Source of the DNA: an uncultured Pseudoclavibacter sp.
GTDB taxonomy: Bacteria > Actinomycetota > Actinomycetes > Actinomycetales > Microbacteriaceae
Assembly: GCA_946221025.1 (NCBI GenBank)
Contig: CAMIMS010000010.1
Span: forward strand, 1 to 46,209
Direction of reading: 5' to 3'
DNA length: 46,209 bases
This document shows, in pieces, positions 8,453 to 17,299 of the stretch. The notes under the pieces are model-generated. The model saw only the letters and a program-made list of their open reading frames with translations. It did no database searches and was not told where the DNA came from. Every line of letters starts with the position of its first letter. The first letter of the stretch is position 1. A program made the translations under genes and the position numbers.

Positions 8453-8557
8453 TGCAAGCGAGTGTTCGGTGGATGTTCGACCGCGGAGCTCCGCGACGCG
8501 CCCGAACACCTGTTTGCCCTGACCTGGTTCGCCGGTACAGTTCGAACCGGCAAGAAC

Positions 8558-8580
8558 ATGCCACCGCCTACCACCGACAT
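8558..8580 (-). promoter_or_regulatory. PafBC-type (RecA-NDp-like) promoter motif facing the LysM gene
   Basis: On the minus strand the sequence reads ATGTCGGTG, eight bases, then TGGCAT. The actinobacterial RecA-independent damage promoter is TTGTCRGTG-N8-TANNNT, so the upstream block matches at eight of nine positions and the -10 at two of its three fixed positions. The same upstream block is found in front of recA in this window. It points away from lexA and towards the LysM gene. Confidence 0.5.
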
Positions 8581-8621
8581 TTCGAACGCGCGTCCACCCC
8601 GCACCCCCGAGGGAGCCCCCA

Positions 8622-9260
8622 ATGAGCCCGATGATGAAGTCGCTGACCGAGACCCAGCAGCGCATCCTCGCGACCATCGTCGAGTCGATTGACGAACGCG
8701 GGTACGCCCCCTCGATGCGCGAGATCGGAGAGGCGGTCGGTCTGGCATCGCTTTCGAGCGTTTCGTACCAGCTCGGACAGCTCGAGCAACACGGCGCTAT
8801 TCGCCGTGACCCGAACCGTGGACGCGCGATCGAAGTGCTCGTCGACGTGCCGCGCGCTGATTCGCCCGGTGAGCGCCCACGAGCCCACGCGATCGAGGTT
8901 CCGCTCGTCGGCCGAATCGCGGCGGGCGTTCCCATTACCGCCGAGCAGCAGGTTGAAGACGTGTTCGCGCTCCCCCGCCAGATCGTCGGTCAGGGCAACA
9001 TCTTCATGCTCGAGGTGTCGGGCGACTCAATGGTCGACGCGGCGATCTGCGACGGCGACTGGGTCGTCGTTCGTGAGCAGCGCGATGCCGAGAACGGTGA
9101 CATCGTCGCCGGCATGATCGACGGCGAGGCCACGGTGAAGGTGCTCCGCCGCCGTGACGGCCACACGTGGCTGCTTCCGCGAAACTCCGCCTACGAGCCA
9201 ATCCTCGGCGATGAGGCCGAGATTCTCGGCAAGGTCGTGGCCGTTATTCGCGCGGTCTAG
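8622..9260 (+). CDS. lexA: SOS repressor LexA
   Basis: The 212-residue repressor has an N-terminal winged helix (about residues 5-70, recognition region SMREIGEAVGLASLSSVSYQL) and a C-terminal self-cleaving protease domain. The cleavage bond is Ala101-Gly102 in RIAAGVPI, and the catalytic dyad is Ser136 (SGDSM) and Lys173 (ATVKVL). The start at 8622 follows a GAGGGAG ribosome site; an in-frame ATG three codons later is also possible. It is divergent from the LysM gene, with LexA-type operator sequence in the shared region, as expected for autoregulation. It converges on hflX with only 18 bases between stops and no visible terminator. Confidence 0.96.
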   Translation: MSPMMKSLTETQQRILATIVESIDERGYAPSMREIGEAVGLASLSSVSYQLGQLEQHGAIRRDPNRGRAIEVLVDVPRADSPGERPRAHAIEVPLVGRIAAGVPITAEQQVEDVFALPRQIVGQGNIFMLEVSGDSMVDAAICDGDWVVVREQRDAENGDIVAGMIDGEATVKVLRRRDGHTWLLPRNSAYEPILGDEAEILGKVVAVIRAV

Positions 9261-9278
9261 AGGGCGCCTGACGGTCGG

Positions 9279-10994
9279 CTAGCTCGCCTCATACGCGCGA
9301 GGGAGGGACACCTCGGTGGGCCGACGATCTCCGTCGTCGATCTGCCGCGGCTTGTGCCGAACTTCGGGCTCGCGCGACGACGGGGCATCCCCGTCGAGCC
9401 GGTACTCGTTCACCAGGCCGAGCTGATCCGGGTGCAGTCGTGCCCGCACGAATGTCCCGTGCTCACCGTGACGGAGATCCTCGATGGCACCGTTCTCGTG
9501 CATGAGCGAGAGCAGGTCTCCCCGCGAGTACGGGATGAGCAGCTCTACGTCTTCGGACGGCTGCGGAATCTCGTCCTCGATACGCTCGAGCAGCGCATCG
9601 ATGCCCTCGCCCGTCGCGGCGGACACGAAGACGGCACGGGGTTCGAGCCCGCGAAGCTCCATCCGGCGTTCGTCTGAGATGAGATCGCTCTTGTTGAAGG
9701 CGATGATCTCGGGAATGCTCGCCGCATCCACTTCGCCAATCACATCGCGCACAGTGCGAATCTGCCCCGCCGGATCGGGGTGGGATGCATCAACGACGTG
9801 CACGATGAGATCAGCCTGCTGCGCCTCTTCGAGCGTTGAGCGGAACGCCTCGACGAGTTGGTGCGGGAGGTTGCGCACAAACCCGACGGTGTCGGCAATC
9901 GTGTACGGCATCCCGGCAGTCGTTTCGGTGCGCCTGACCGTCGCGTCGAGCGTTGCGAACAGCTGGTTCTCAACGAGCACCCCAGCGCGCGTGATGCGGT
10001 TCAGCAGGCTGGATTTGCCGGCGTTCGTGTAACCGACGATCGCGACCGCGGGAACGCTTCGACGCTCGCGCCTCGCGCGCTTCGTGTCGCGGGCCGCCTT
10101 CATCCCCGCGATCTCTCGGCGGAGCTTCGCCATGCGGGTGTGGATGCGGCGACGATCAAGCTCAATCTTCGTCTCACCGGGGCCGCGCGAACCCATGCCG
10201 GCGCCGCCGGAGACCTGTCCACCGGCCTGACGCGACATGGATTCACCCCATCCGCGAAGTCGCGGCAGGAGGTACTCGAGCTGGGCGAGTTCCACCTGCG
10301 CCTTGCCCTCGCGGCTTTTCGCGTGCTGGCTGAAGATGTCGAGAATCACCGCCGTGCGGTCGATCACCTTGACCTTGACGGCATCTTCGAGCGCACGGCG
10401 CTGGCTGGGCGCGAGCTCCGTGTCGGCGACGACGGTGTCTGCACCGACGGCTTGCACAATGTCGCGCAGCTCCTCGACCTTTCCGCGGCCGAGGTAGGTC
10501 GCGGGGTCAGGGTTCGGGCGTCGCTGCAGCACACCGTCGAGCACCGCGGCCCCCGCGGTCTCCGCGAGCGCGGCAAGCTCGTGCAGCGAGTTCTCGGCGT
10601 CTTCGAGCGATCCGCCGCTGTAGACACCGACCAGCACGACTTTCTCGAGTCGCAGCTGTCGGTTCTCAACCTCGGTGACGTCTTCGAGCTCGGTCGAGAG
10701 GCCATCGACTCGGCGAAGGCTCGCGCGCTCTTCGCGTTCGAGCTGGAGGCCATCGTCTCGCGTTCCCGCTTCGACGTCGCGTTCGGCACCGAGCGCCTGC
10801 GCACGTGCGGGCGCGATGCGCGAGGTTTCGGATCGGGCAGAGGCTGCGGATGCGAGCACGCGAGCGACCGGGTCCCGCCTGGGGGCGGCGTCCCGGATGC
10901 TCCGGCGCGCAGTTCGCTCGTCGACGGTGACGGCACCCTGATCAGCGGAGGCGGGGGCTTCTGGGCTCTGTTTGGGCGTGATTCGTTCAGTCAT
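9279..10994 (-). CDS. hflX: Ribosome-associated GTPase HflX
   Basis: This 571-residue protein has the HflX N-terminal domain (from VLVGVYSGGSLEDAENSLHEL through the RGPGETKIELDRRRI linker) and a TRAFAC-class G domain with P-loop GYTNAGKSS (Lys at about 327), switch motif DTVGFVRNLPHQL and NKSD. HflX splits stalled 70S ribosomes, notably under heat or antibiotic stress. About 110 extra residues precede the conserved core and look disordered and charged; the ATG at 10994 is kept because the composition stays plausible, but a later start is possible. The gene stands alone on this strand between lexA and the RsmC-like gene. Confidence 0.92.
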   Translation of the reverse strand: MTERITPKQSPEAPASADQGAVTVDERTARRSIRDAAPRRDPVARVLASAASARSETSRIAPARAQALGAERDVEAGTRDDGLQLEREERASLRRVDGLSTELEDVTEVENRQLRLEKVVLVGVYSGGSLEDAENSLHELAALAETAGAAVLDGVLQRRPNPDPATYLGRGKVEELRDIVQAVGADTVVADTELAPSQRRALEDAVKVKVIDRTAVILDIFSQHAKSREGKAQVELAQLEYLLPRLRGWGESMSRQAGGQVSGGAGMGSRGPGETKIELDRRRIHTRMAKLRREIAGMKAARDTKRARRERRSVPAVAIVGYTNAGKSSLLNRITRAGVLVENQLFATLDATVRRTETTAGMPYTIADTVGFVRNLPHQLVEAFRSTLEEAQQADLIVHVVDASHPDPAGQIRTVRDVIGEVDAASIPEIIAFNKSDLISDERRMELRGLEPRAVFVSAATGEGIDALLERIEDEIPQPSEDVELLIPYSRGDLLSLMHENGAIEDLRHGEHGTFVRARLHPDQLGLVNEYRLDGDAPSSREPEVRHKPRQIDDGDRRPTEVSLPRAYEAS

Positions 10995-11090
10995 GCGGTG
11001 CCATCAGTGTAAGTGCGAACAGACCGAGCACGGATAGGGTTCGCGGCCCGCGTACCGGGTGCGCGCTCGAATGACCGATAGCGTCGGGGC

Positions 11091-11723
11091 GTGGCGAACG
11101 AGCACTACTTTTCTGAGGAGTCGGCGACCGACCTCATCCGTCGAGAGATTCGGGTGCGAATCGGTGGCCGCGAAGAGCGGGTGACGGTCGCCAATGCCGT
11201 GTTCAGCCCCGAGCGCATCGACCGGGGAACCGAAGTGTTGCTCACGCACGTTCCGACTCCCCCGCCATCCGGCGCGGGTTTGGATATCGGATGCGGTTGG
11301 GGGCCGATCGCGCTCGAGATGGCCGCGCAGAGCGAGAGCCTTCACGTGTGGGCGATTGACGTGAACCGTCGCGCCCTTTCGCTGTGCGCGGAGAACGCCG
11401 AGCGACTTGCTCCGGGTCGAATCACCACGGCGCAGCCGGAGGATGTTCCGAGCGATATTCAGTTCGACGTGATCTGGTCAAACCCGCCCATCCGCATCGG
11501 AAAGGCGGCACTGCACGCGCTGCTCGAGCAGTGGATCCCGCGCCTTCGACCCGGCGGGGAGGGGTACTTCGTGGTGGCCAAGAACCTCGGTTCCGATTCC
11601 CTGCAGGCGTGGCTGGCCGAACGGTTCGGCCCTGAGGGATTCAGCGTCGAACGCGTCGCGAACGCGAAGGGGTTTCGCGTGCTGAAGGTCGTCCGGGGTT
11701 CGGGCCCGATCGAGGCGCAGTAG
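11091..11723 (+). CDS. Class I SAM-dependent methyltransferase, RsmC-like
   Basis: The 210-residue protein has the SAM-binding motif LDIGCGWGPIAL, an acidic residue for the ribose (AIDVNRRAL) and the NPP motif in WSNPPIRIGK. NPP marks methyltransferases that act on exocyclic amines or guanine N2. The N-terminal MANEHYFSEE and the overall layout resemble the short actinobacterial RsmC group (16S rRNA G1207 methylation); the exact target is inferred. Translation begins at a GTG at 11091, just after a GGGGC stretch and without a strong ribosome site. It converges on dapF. Confidence 0.8.
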   Translation: MANEHYFSEESATDLIRREIRVRIGGREERVTVANAVFSPERIDRGTEVLLTHVPTPPPSGAGLDIGCGWGPIALEMAAQSESLHVWAIDVNRRALSLCAENAERLAPGRITTAQPEDVPSDIQFDVIWSNPPIRIGKAALHALLEQWIPRLRPGGEGYFVVAKNLGSDSLQAWLAERFGPEGFSVERVANAKGFRVLKVVRGSGPIEAQ

Positions 11724-11738
11724 GCCGCGCGATCCGAC

Positions 11739-11760
11739 GGGGCCTTCCGGCAAGCGCCCC
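11739..11760. terminator. Small hairpin between convergent genes
   Basis: GGGGC plus CTT pairs with AAG plus GCCCC around a CCGGC loop, with one bulged base. It sits exactly in the 37-base gap between the RsmC-like stop and the dapF stop. There is no T-run, so efficiency is uncertain. Confidence 0.4.
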
Positions 11761-12651
11761 CTACAGGTCGATCTCGCCCGTATAGACGAGCGTCGCGGGC
11801 CCCGCCAGCCGTGCCGATTGCGAGCCGGGCCCCTTGGGAATCGTGACCGTCACCTCTCCCCCGGGCACCTGCACGCGATACGTGTTCGGGGCTCGGTTAC
11901 CCGCCCAGGTGTGAACCGCGAGCGCCGAGGCGACCGCTCCGGTGCCGCAGGAGAGCGTTTCGCCAACGCCTCGCTCGTGCACGCGCATCCGGATTCGACC
12001 AATTCCGTCAACGATGAGGGGGTCACCCGGCACGACGAACTCGACGTTCGCGCCGTCGACCGGTGCCGGGTCGAGCCGCGGGGCACGGTGCAGGTCTAAC
12101 TGTTCGAGCTCTTCAACGGATGAGAGGGCGACGACAACGTGCGGGTTGCCGACATTGACCGGCAGGCCCGGACGGGGCACATCGAGTCCGTCGGCGGCCA
12201 CGATCGGTCCCTCCGCACCGGCAGACGGTCGGGTGAATCCAAGGCTCAGCTCAAAGTGGCCAGGAGCGATGCGCTCCACATCCCGGACACCCGCCCTCGT
12301 CGCGATCGCGAGCGTGCTCGCGGTCGGTGGGATGAGGTCACCGGATTCAACGAGGAACTGACAGTACGCGCGCACCCCGTTGCCGCACATCTCGGCGATC
12401 GAACCGTCGGCGTTGCGGTAATCCATGAACCACGTCGCATCCGGGCGGGCAGTAAACAGCTGGTGCACCTCGCTCGCGAACTCGGTGCGCGTCGCGATAA
12501 TGACCCCGTCGGCGCCAACGCCGAACCGGCGGTCGCACAGTCGCCGAACATCTCCGGCCGTGAGCTGAAGCTCGCCTTCTGGGTCGGCAATGATGACGAA
12601 ATCGTTGCCGGTTGCCTCAGCCTTCGTGAACCGGATGCGCATGCCAGCCAT
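11761..12651 (-). CDS. dapF: Diaminopimelate epimerase
   Basis: This 296-residue enzyme interconverts LL- and meso-diaminopimelate for lysine and peptidoglycan synthesis, without a cofactor. The two catalytic cysteines are visible: about Cys89 in EMCGNGVRAY and about Cys235 in LSCGTGAVAS. The N-terminal core RFTKAEATGNDFV is also typical. Three starts are possible: ATG 12651, ATG 12642, or a TTG at 12684 that overlaps the miaA stop as TTGA. None has a clear ribosome site; I chose 12651 because it gives the usual short lead into the core. It follows miaA directly and is probably expressed with it. Confidence 0.92.
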   Translation of the reverse strand: MAGMRIRFTKAEATGNDFVIIADPEGELQLTAGDVRRLCDRRFGVGADGVIIATRTEFASEVHQLFTARPDATWFMDYRNADGSIAEMCGNGVRAYCQFLVESGDLIPPTASTLAIATRAGVRDVERIAPGHFELSLGFTRPSAGAEGPIVAADGLDVPRPGLPVNVGNPHVVVALSSVEELEQLDLHRAPRLDPAPVDGANVEFVVPGDPLIVDGIGRIRMRVHERGVGETLSCGTGAVASALAVHTWAGNRAPNTYRVQVPGGEVTVTIPKGPGSQSARLAGPATLVYTGEIDL

Positions 12652-12680
12652 CGTAGGGCGCGTGCCCGCACGCCGCCTGG

Positions 12681-13604
12681 TCAAAGAAGCTCGCCGAAGC
12701 CTGCCGCCCGGAGCACCGCCTCGACGTTGCTCGGCGCCCCCGCGGGAAGGCGAAGCGCGAGGTCGTAGCGCCGGAACCAGCTGACCTGTCGGCGCGCGAA
12801 CTTGCGCGTGAGAGCCTGCGCATCCGCGATCGCCTCCTCACGGGACATATCGCCCCGCAGCTCGGCGAGGGCCTGCGCGTATCCAATGGCGCGAGGCGCG
12901 GTCGTGCCGCGCTCAAGCCCCTGCTCGGCAAGGAATGCGGTTTCTTCGACAAGCCCTGCCTCCCACATCCGCTCCACCCGCTCATCGAGGCCAGCGGTGA
13001 GCACCTGCCGATCCTCTTCGAGAATCACCATTGTTGTCGGGCGCCAGAGGGTGTCTTGGCTTGGCAGGGTCGCGCTGAACTTCTCGCCGGTGACCGCGAT
13101 GGCCTCGAGGGCGCGCACGATGCGACGGCCATTTCTCGGGTCGATGCGCTCGGCAGCCTCCGGGTCGTACGCGGCAAGCCGCCGGTGCAGCATGCCCGGC
13201 CCCCACTCATCCAGTTCGTGCTCCAGGCGTTCGCGCACCTGCGGGTCAGCACCCGGGAACGACAGATCAAAGAGCACCGACGCGATGTAGAGCCCGGAGC
13301 CGCCAACGAGAATCGGAACCGCACCGCGCTGCTCAATGTCTGCGATGATCGCACGCGCGTCGGCCTGGTACTGCGCGACCGTCGAGTCTTCATCCACTCG
13401 CAGGTGTTCAAAGAGGTGATGCGGGATGCCGCGTCGCTCTGCCACCGGGACTTTCGCGGTGCCGATATCCATGCCGCGATACAGCTGCATGGCGTCGCCG
13501 TTGACGATCTCGGCCGGTTTGCCCGCGCCGATCAGGCGCTCTGCCGAATCCAGCGCGAGATCAGATTTGCCGGTCGCCGTGGCGCCGGCGATCACCAGCA
13601 GCAC
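12681..13604 (-). CDS. miaA: tRNA dimethylallyltransferase MiaA
   Basis: The 307-residue enzyme transfers a dimethylallyl group to A37 of tRNAs that read UNN codons. It has the P-loop GATATGKSDLALD near the N-terminus, the substrate-loop region NGDAMQLYRGMDIGTAKV, the HHLFEHL segment and ILVGGSGLYI. The C-terminal part contains QVSWFRRYD. The start is a GTG at 13604, nine bases after the miaB stop, so miaB and miaA, which act on the same base in succession, form one unit. Confidence 0.94.
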   Translation of the reverse strand: MLLVIAGATATGKSDLALDSAERLIGAGKPAEIVNGDAMQLYRGMDIGTAKVPVAERRGIPHHLFEHLRVDEDSTVAQYQADARAIIADIEQRGAVPILVGGSGLYIASVLFDLSFPGADPQVRERLEHELDEWGPGMLHRRLAAYDPEAAERIDPRNGRRIVRALEAIAVTGEKFSATLPSQDTLWRPTTMVILEEDRQVLTAGLDERVERMWEAGLVEETAFLAEQGLERGTTAPRAIGYAQALAELRGDMSREEAIADAQALTRKFARRQVSWFRRYDLALRLPAGAPSNVEAVLRAAGFGELL

Positions 13605-13613
13605 GAGCGCAAG

Positions 13614-15152
13614 CTACGCGCCGACGCGGAGGGTCGGGAGCCCGAGCGAGACCGGGCCCGCGGGGGTGCCAGCGGCCGGGTCAGGCACACCGCAGCTTTC
13701 GGCCTGTGCGCGATCCCAGGCGTCGCCAGCGCGGGTGCGGCGCACGGGCCACGCGGCACCGGTGGGTTCATCCGCCAGCAGGTGGAAGGGAGCGGCCTGC
13801 GTGATGCTGAGCGAGACCACGTCGCCGGCCCTCGGCGCAGGCTCACCCTCGGGCCACGAGAAGTGCACGAGGCGATTGTCCTCGGCGCGACCGGTGAGAC
13901 GGTTCGTGGCCTCATCCTTCTTGCCCTCGCCAGTTGAGACGAGCACCTCTTGACGCGTGCCCACGAGCTTCGCGTTCTCTTCGGCGCTGATGCGGTTCTG
14001 CAGTTCGACCAGTCGCTCGAAGCGCTCCTGCACGACCTGTTTCGGCACCTGGTCGGGCATCGTGGCCGCCGGGGTGCCGGGCCGGATGGAGTACTGGAAC
14101 GTGAACGCGTTCGCGAATCTCGCCTCCTCCACGACCCGCAGGGTGTCTTCGAAGTCCTCCTCGGTCTCCCCCGGAAAGCCGACGATGATGTCGGTCGAGA
14201 TTGCCGCGTGCGGAATCTGCTCCCGCACCTTCTCGAGAATCCCGAGGAACCGCTTCGAGCGGTAGGAGCGTCGCATCGCCTTCAGGATGCGGTCAGAGCC
14301 CGATTGCAGCGGCATGTGCAGCTGCGGCATGACGTTCGGGGTCTCGGCCATCGCCGCGATCACGTCATCGGTGAATGCGGCCGGATGGGGGCTCGTGAAC
14401 CGGATGCGCTCCAGGCCTTCAATCTCGCCCGCCGCGCGAAGGAGCTTGCCGAACGCGAGGCGGTCACCGAACTCGACGCCGTAACTGTTCACGTTTTGGC
14501 CGAGCAGCGTCACCTCGATCGCACCGTCGTCAACGAGTGCCTGAATCTCGGCGAGGATGTCACCGGGGCGACGGTCTTTCTCTTTTCCACGCAGCGAGGG
14601 CACGATGCAGAACGTGCAGGTGTTATTGCATCCGACCGAGATCGACACCCATCCCGAGTAGGTGGAGTCACGCTTGGTGGGCAGGGTGGATGGGAAGGTT
14701 TCGAGCGCTTCGAGAATCTCCAGCTGCGCCTCGTCGTTATGCCGTGCGCGTTCGAGCAGCTGCGGCAGCGAGCCGAGGTTGTGCGTGCCGAACACGACAT
14801 CCACCCACGGCGCCTTCTCGAGAATCGTGCCGCGGTCTTTCTGCGCGAGGCACCCGCCAACGGCGATCTGCATGCCTTCGTGCTCGCGCTTTGTCGCAGC
14901 GAGCTGGCCGAGGTTTCCGTAGAGGCGATTGTCGGCGTTCTCGCGCACGGCGCAGGTGTTGATGACGACGACGTCCGGTTCTTCACCATTCGCCGGAACG
15001 TATCCCGCGGCCTCCAGCGAGCCTGACATGCGCTCCGAATCGTGCACGTTCATTTGGCAACCGAGCGTGCGCACCTCATAGCTGCGCGCCGACCCGTCTG
15101 GGCGGCGCGAGGCGGGCGAAATCTGCGAGAGCGGGGCTTCAAGCTGCGACAT
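13614..15152 (-). CDS. miaB: tRNA methylthiotransferase MiaB
   Basis: The 512-residue radical-SAM enzyme adds a methylthio group to i6A37 made by MiaA. The N-terminal auxiliary-cluster cysteines are at about 32 (LGCQMN), 67 (NTCAVRE) and 101 (GGCLAQ). The radical-SAM CxxxCxxC is at about 175, 179 and 182 (GCNNTCTFC). A TRAM-like region follows near residues 380-450. About 50 further C-terminal residues are loosely conserved. The ATG at 15152 gives the expected short lead. It heads the miaB-miaA-dapF unit, and its promoter must lie in the 128-base gap shared with the divergent gene at 15281. Confidence 0.94.
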   Translation of the reverse strand: MSQLEAPLSQISPASRRPDGSARSYEVRTLGCQMNVHDSERMSGSLEAAGYVPANGEEPDVVVINTCAVRENADNRLYGNLGQLAATKREHEGMQIAVGGCLAQKDRGTILEKAPWVDVVFGTHNLGSLPQLLERARHNDEAQLEILEALETFPSTLPTKRDSTYSGWVSISVGCNNTCTFCIVPSLRGKEKDRRPGDILAEIQALVDDGAIEVTLLGQNVNSYGVEFGDRLAFGKLLRAAGEIEGLERIRFTSPHPAAFTDDVIAAMAETPNVMPQLHMPLQSGSDRILKAMRRSYRSKRFLGILEKVREQIPHAAISTDIIVGFPGETEEDFEDTLRVVEEARFANAFTFQYSIRPGTPAATMPDQVPKQVVQERFERLVELQNRISAEENAKLVGTRQEVLVSTGEGKKDEATNRLTGRAEDNRLVHFSWPEGEPAPRAGDVVSLSITQAAPFHLLADEPTGAAWPVRRTRAGDAWDRAQAESCGVPDPAAGTPAGPVSLGLPTLRVGA

Positions 15153-15280
15153 GGTTCATCCATGCTAAGTCGCGCACAGTCCCGATCGTTCACCGGCTCG
15201 ATCCGCGCGCCAAGTATCGTGTCGGCGGATGCCCCCACGCCCTGGGGCTGCCCCGTGCCCGTTTGCGGAAGGATGGTGCG

Positions 15281-17170
15281 ATGCGTGCACTGAATCTGTC
15301 GGGGGCGCAGCTGCCCGCTTCCGCCCAGGTGATGCGACCTGGGCCGTCTGCGAGCGACGGCCAGGACGCGTACATCGAAGTCGAGGGCATTGCGGAACTC
15401 CCAACCCCGAGCGGCGCCATGTACATCGGCCCGATGCGCGGGGAGAACGGGCGCGACGGCATCGTTGTGCGCACGAACGCCGCCTCGGTGCAGGTGATTG
15501 CCACTCGCCTTCGCGACCGCGGTACCACGAGGCTCGTGGCGCTCTCGCTCGCGCTGAACGCGAACCCGCAGGACGCGGCGTCGCGCGGGCCCATCCCGCC
15601 CGCGTCGGTATTCACCCAGCTGCCGGGCCCCGTGCCGATCCTGTCCTCGGGCGCGAGTGACGATCCGATCATCGCTTCTGATGCGGGTGTTCGCGATGGA
15701 TATCGCAGCAGCGATTTCCGCTGGGACGATTGGGTGCGCGAGGTCGCGATCCCCCAGTTCGCGCAGACCGAGCACCCGAGCGGCGGATGCGCGGCGGCCG
15801 CGTTCGAGGGCCGGAACGAGTACATGGTGGGGCTTACCGACACCCGCTCGTCTGCCCGTGAGTGCGCCGTTTACGCAGATCTGGACACGAACGGCAGTCC
15901 GATCTGCATTCATGTGGTGCTGCTAGCGAAAGCGAGCGAGCGCAATGCTCCTCGTCACGCGGCCCCGAAGTCGTACGAGACAGAGGCGCACCAGGCGGCC
16001 GAGCGTCGCGCCGAGGCGGGTGCCCGCGGCTACCCACCACAGTCGGCCTCTTCGGTATCGATCGCACCGTCAGAGCCCGACCACCAGCCGGGAGTCATGA
16101 GTCCGGCATCGGGTTCGACGCCCGTGCAGATTTCGCGCCCCATCGACGCGGATGCGGAAATCGGCGGGAGCACGGGTGGTTCATCGTCGTCTGCTTCCCG
16201 CTCGGTGAACGCGGGCGCTGGCGCCACGTCAGCACCATCGAGGGCGCGCGAGCAGCAGCCGGCTTCGACCGCTGAGAAGTTGCGTCGCGGTCTTGATCAC
16301 CTGGACCGGGAGGAGCCCGCCGAGGCGATTCCCCTGTTCCGGTCAGTGCTTCGCGCGCTCGATGACGATGCGGGCCCGGATGCGCAAACGCAGGCGCTTC
16401 TCGATGAGCGCGACTTCACGCTCGCGTCGCTTGCGGATCTGCTCTGCGATCTCGAGATCGAGACCGGCAATGCGAAGGCGGCGCGCGACACGCTCCGTCG
16501 TGCCCTGGTCTCCTCGCCGGTGCTCGCGGCTCCCCTGGAGTCAATGCACCTGAACCTGCGGCTGGGAGAATTGGAACTGGATGCGGGGCACCTGCCGGAT
16601 GCGATCGGTGCGCTCGAGCGTGGCCGGGGAACAGCGAAATCGTTCCTCACAACGGCTGATCCGCGGGACTCGGAGGCATACGAGTTCGCGGCGCTGAACG
16701 AGGCGCAGCTGTCGGTGCTGCTCGCGGAGGCGCGTCTTCGCAGCGGCGACAGCTCGCTCGCCGCGAATGCGGCGCTGGATGCCGCTGCGCGCTTCGAATC
16801 GCTCGATCGCCACGGCGCCGCTGGGCGGGCGGGCCTCATGGCTGCCATGGCGAGCCTCTCGATGGGTGATCAGTCTGGGCACGAGAAGGCGCTTGAGCGA
16901 GCGGCGACATCGTTCCGGGCCGGTCAGAAGCATCAGGGTCTCGGCATCGCGCTCGGATACCTCGCCAAGCTGCAGGCTGAGCGCGGCGATTACCAAACGG
17001 CAGTGACGCTGCTTCTGGATGCGCGCGATGAGCTTGAGGCCGCCGATCGGCTCGAGGATGCGATCTCCGCATCTGAGAGTCTCGCGATCTGCTTCGAGCG
17101 AAGCGGCGAAGGTCGAGCGGCCATCGAGGCACAGCGCGCTGCGGCCCTCCTACGGCGACGAGTGGCATAG
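15281..17170 (+). CDS. Unrecognised protein with novel-looking N-terminal domain and helical (TPR-like) C-terminus
   Basis: I do not recognise this 629-residue protein. The start at 15281 has a good GGAAGGA ribosome site. Residues 1 to about 220 form a compact domain without signal peptide or membrane segment, including DDWVREVAIPQFAQ and a Cys-containing stretch (GGCAAAAFEG, ARECAVYADL). Residues about 225-330 are Ser/Pro/Ala-rich and probably disordered. From about 331 to the end the sequence is almost all helix, with TPR-like pairs such as AEAIPLFRSVLRAL, LPDAIGALERG, LGIALGYLAKLQAERGDYQTAVTLLLDARDEL and DAISASESLAICFERSGE. The C-terminal repeats suggest a scaffold or binding protein in the cytoplasm. 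It stands alone between divergent miaB and convergent recX, so context gives no firm role. The N-terminal part may be an uncharacterised family. Confidence 0.85.
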   Translation: MRALNLSGAQLPASAQVMRPGPSASDGQDAYIEVEGIAELPTPSGAMYIGPMRGENGRDGIVVRTNAASVQVIATRLRDRGTTRLVALSLALNANPQDAASRGPIPPASVFTQLPGPVPILSSGASDDPIIASDAGVRDGYRSSDFRWDDWVREVAIPQFAQTEHPSGGCAAAAFEGRNEYMVGLTDTRSSARECAVYADLDTNGSPICIHVVLLAKASERNAPRHAAPKSYETEAHQAAERRAEAGARGYPPQSASSVSIAPSEPDHQPGVMSPASGSTPVQISRPIDADAEIGGSTGGSSSSASRSVNAGAGATSAPSRAREQQPASTAEKLRRGLDHLDREEPAEAIPLFRSVLRALDDDAGPDAQTQALLDERDFTLASLADLLCDLEIETGNAKAARDTLRRALVSSPVLAAPLESMHLNLRLGELELDAGHLPDAIGALERGRGTAKSFLTTADPRDSEAYEFAALNEAQLSVLLAEARLRSGDSSLAANAALDAAARFESLDRHGAAGRAGLMAAMASLSMGDQSGHEKALERAATSFRAGQKHQGLGIALGYLAKLQAERGDYQTAVTLLLDARDELEAADRLEDAISASESLAICFERSGEGRAAIEAQRAAALLRRRVA

Positions 17171-17223
17171 CCGCAGCGCCCAAGCCAGCCCCAAGGCCAT
17201 CCCCCTTCAGGGAGTGAGTCAAG

Positions 17224-17243
17224 TCGGCCCCGGATCGGGCCGA
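17224..17243. terminator. Candidate terminator between convergent genes
   Basis: TCGGCCC and GGGCCGA form a perfect seven-base stem with a six-base loop (CGGATC), between the stop of the 629-residue protein gene and the recX stop. A smaller stem (CTACC/GGTAG) follows at 17263-17276. No clear T-run is present. Confidence 0.4.
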
Positions 17244-17299
17244 TCGGTCATTCGTGTCACGTCTACCCGCAGGTAGGGATGACGGCCGGGGGTTCGTGC

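Noticed and set aside
8531..8551. tRNA T-arm look-alike (GGTTCGAAC on the minus strand) in the lexA/LysM gap
   Set aside because: The six-base palindrome has a nine-base spacer, but no acceptor, D or anticodon arms can be found around it; TTCGAA sequences are expected near LexA-regulated promoters.
9858..11012. Long plus-strand open frame opposite hflX
   Set aside because: It mirrors the hflX codons, has no recognisable motif or ribosome site and would run through the P-loop region of a real gene.
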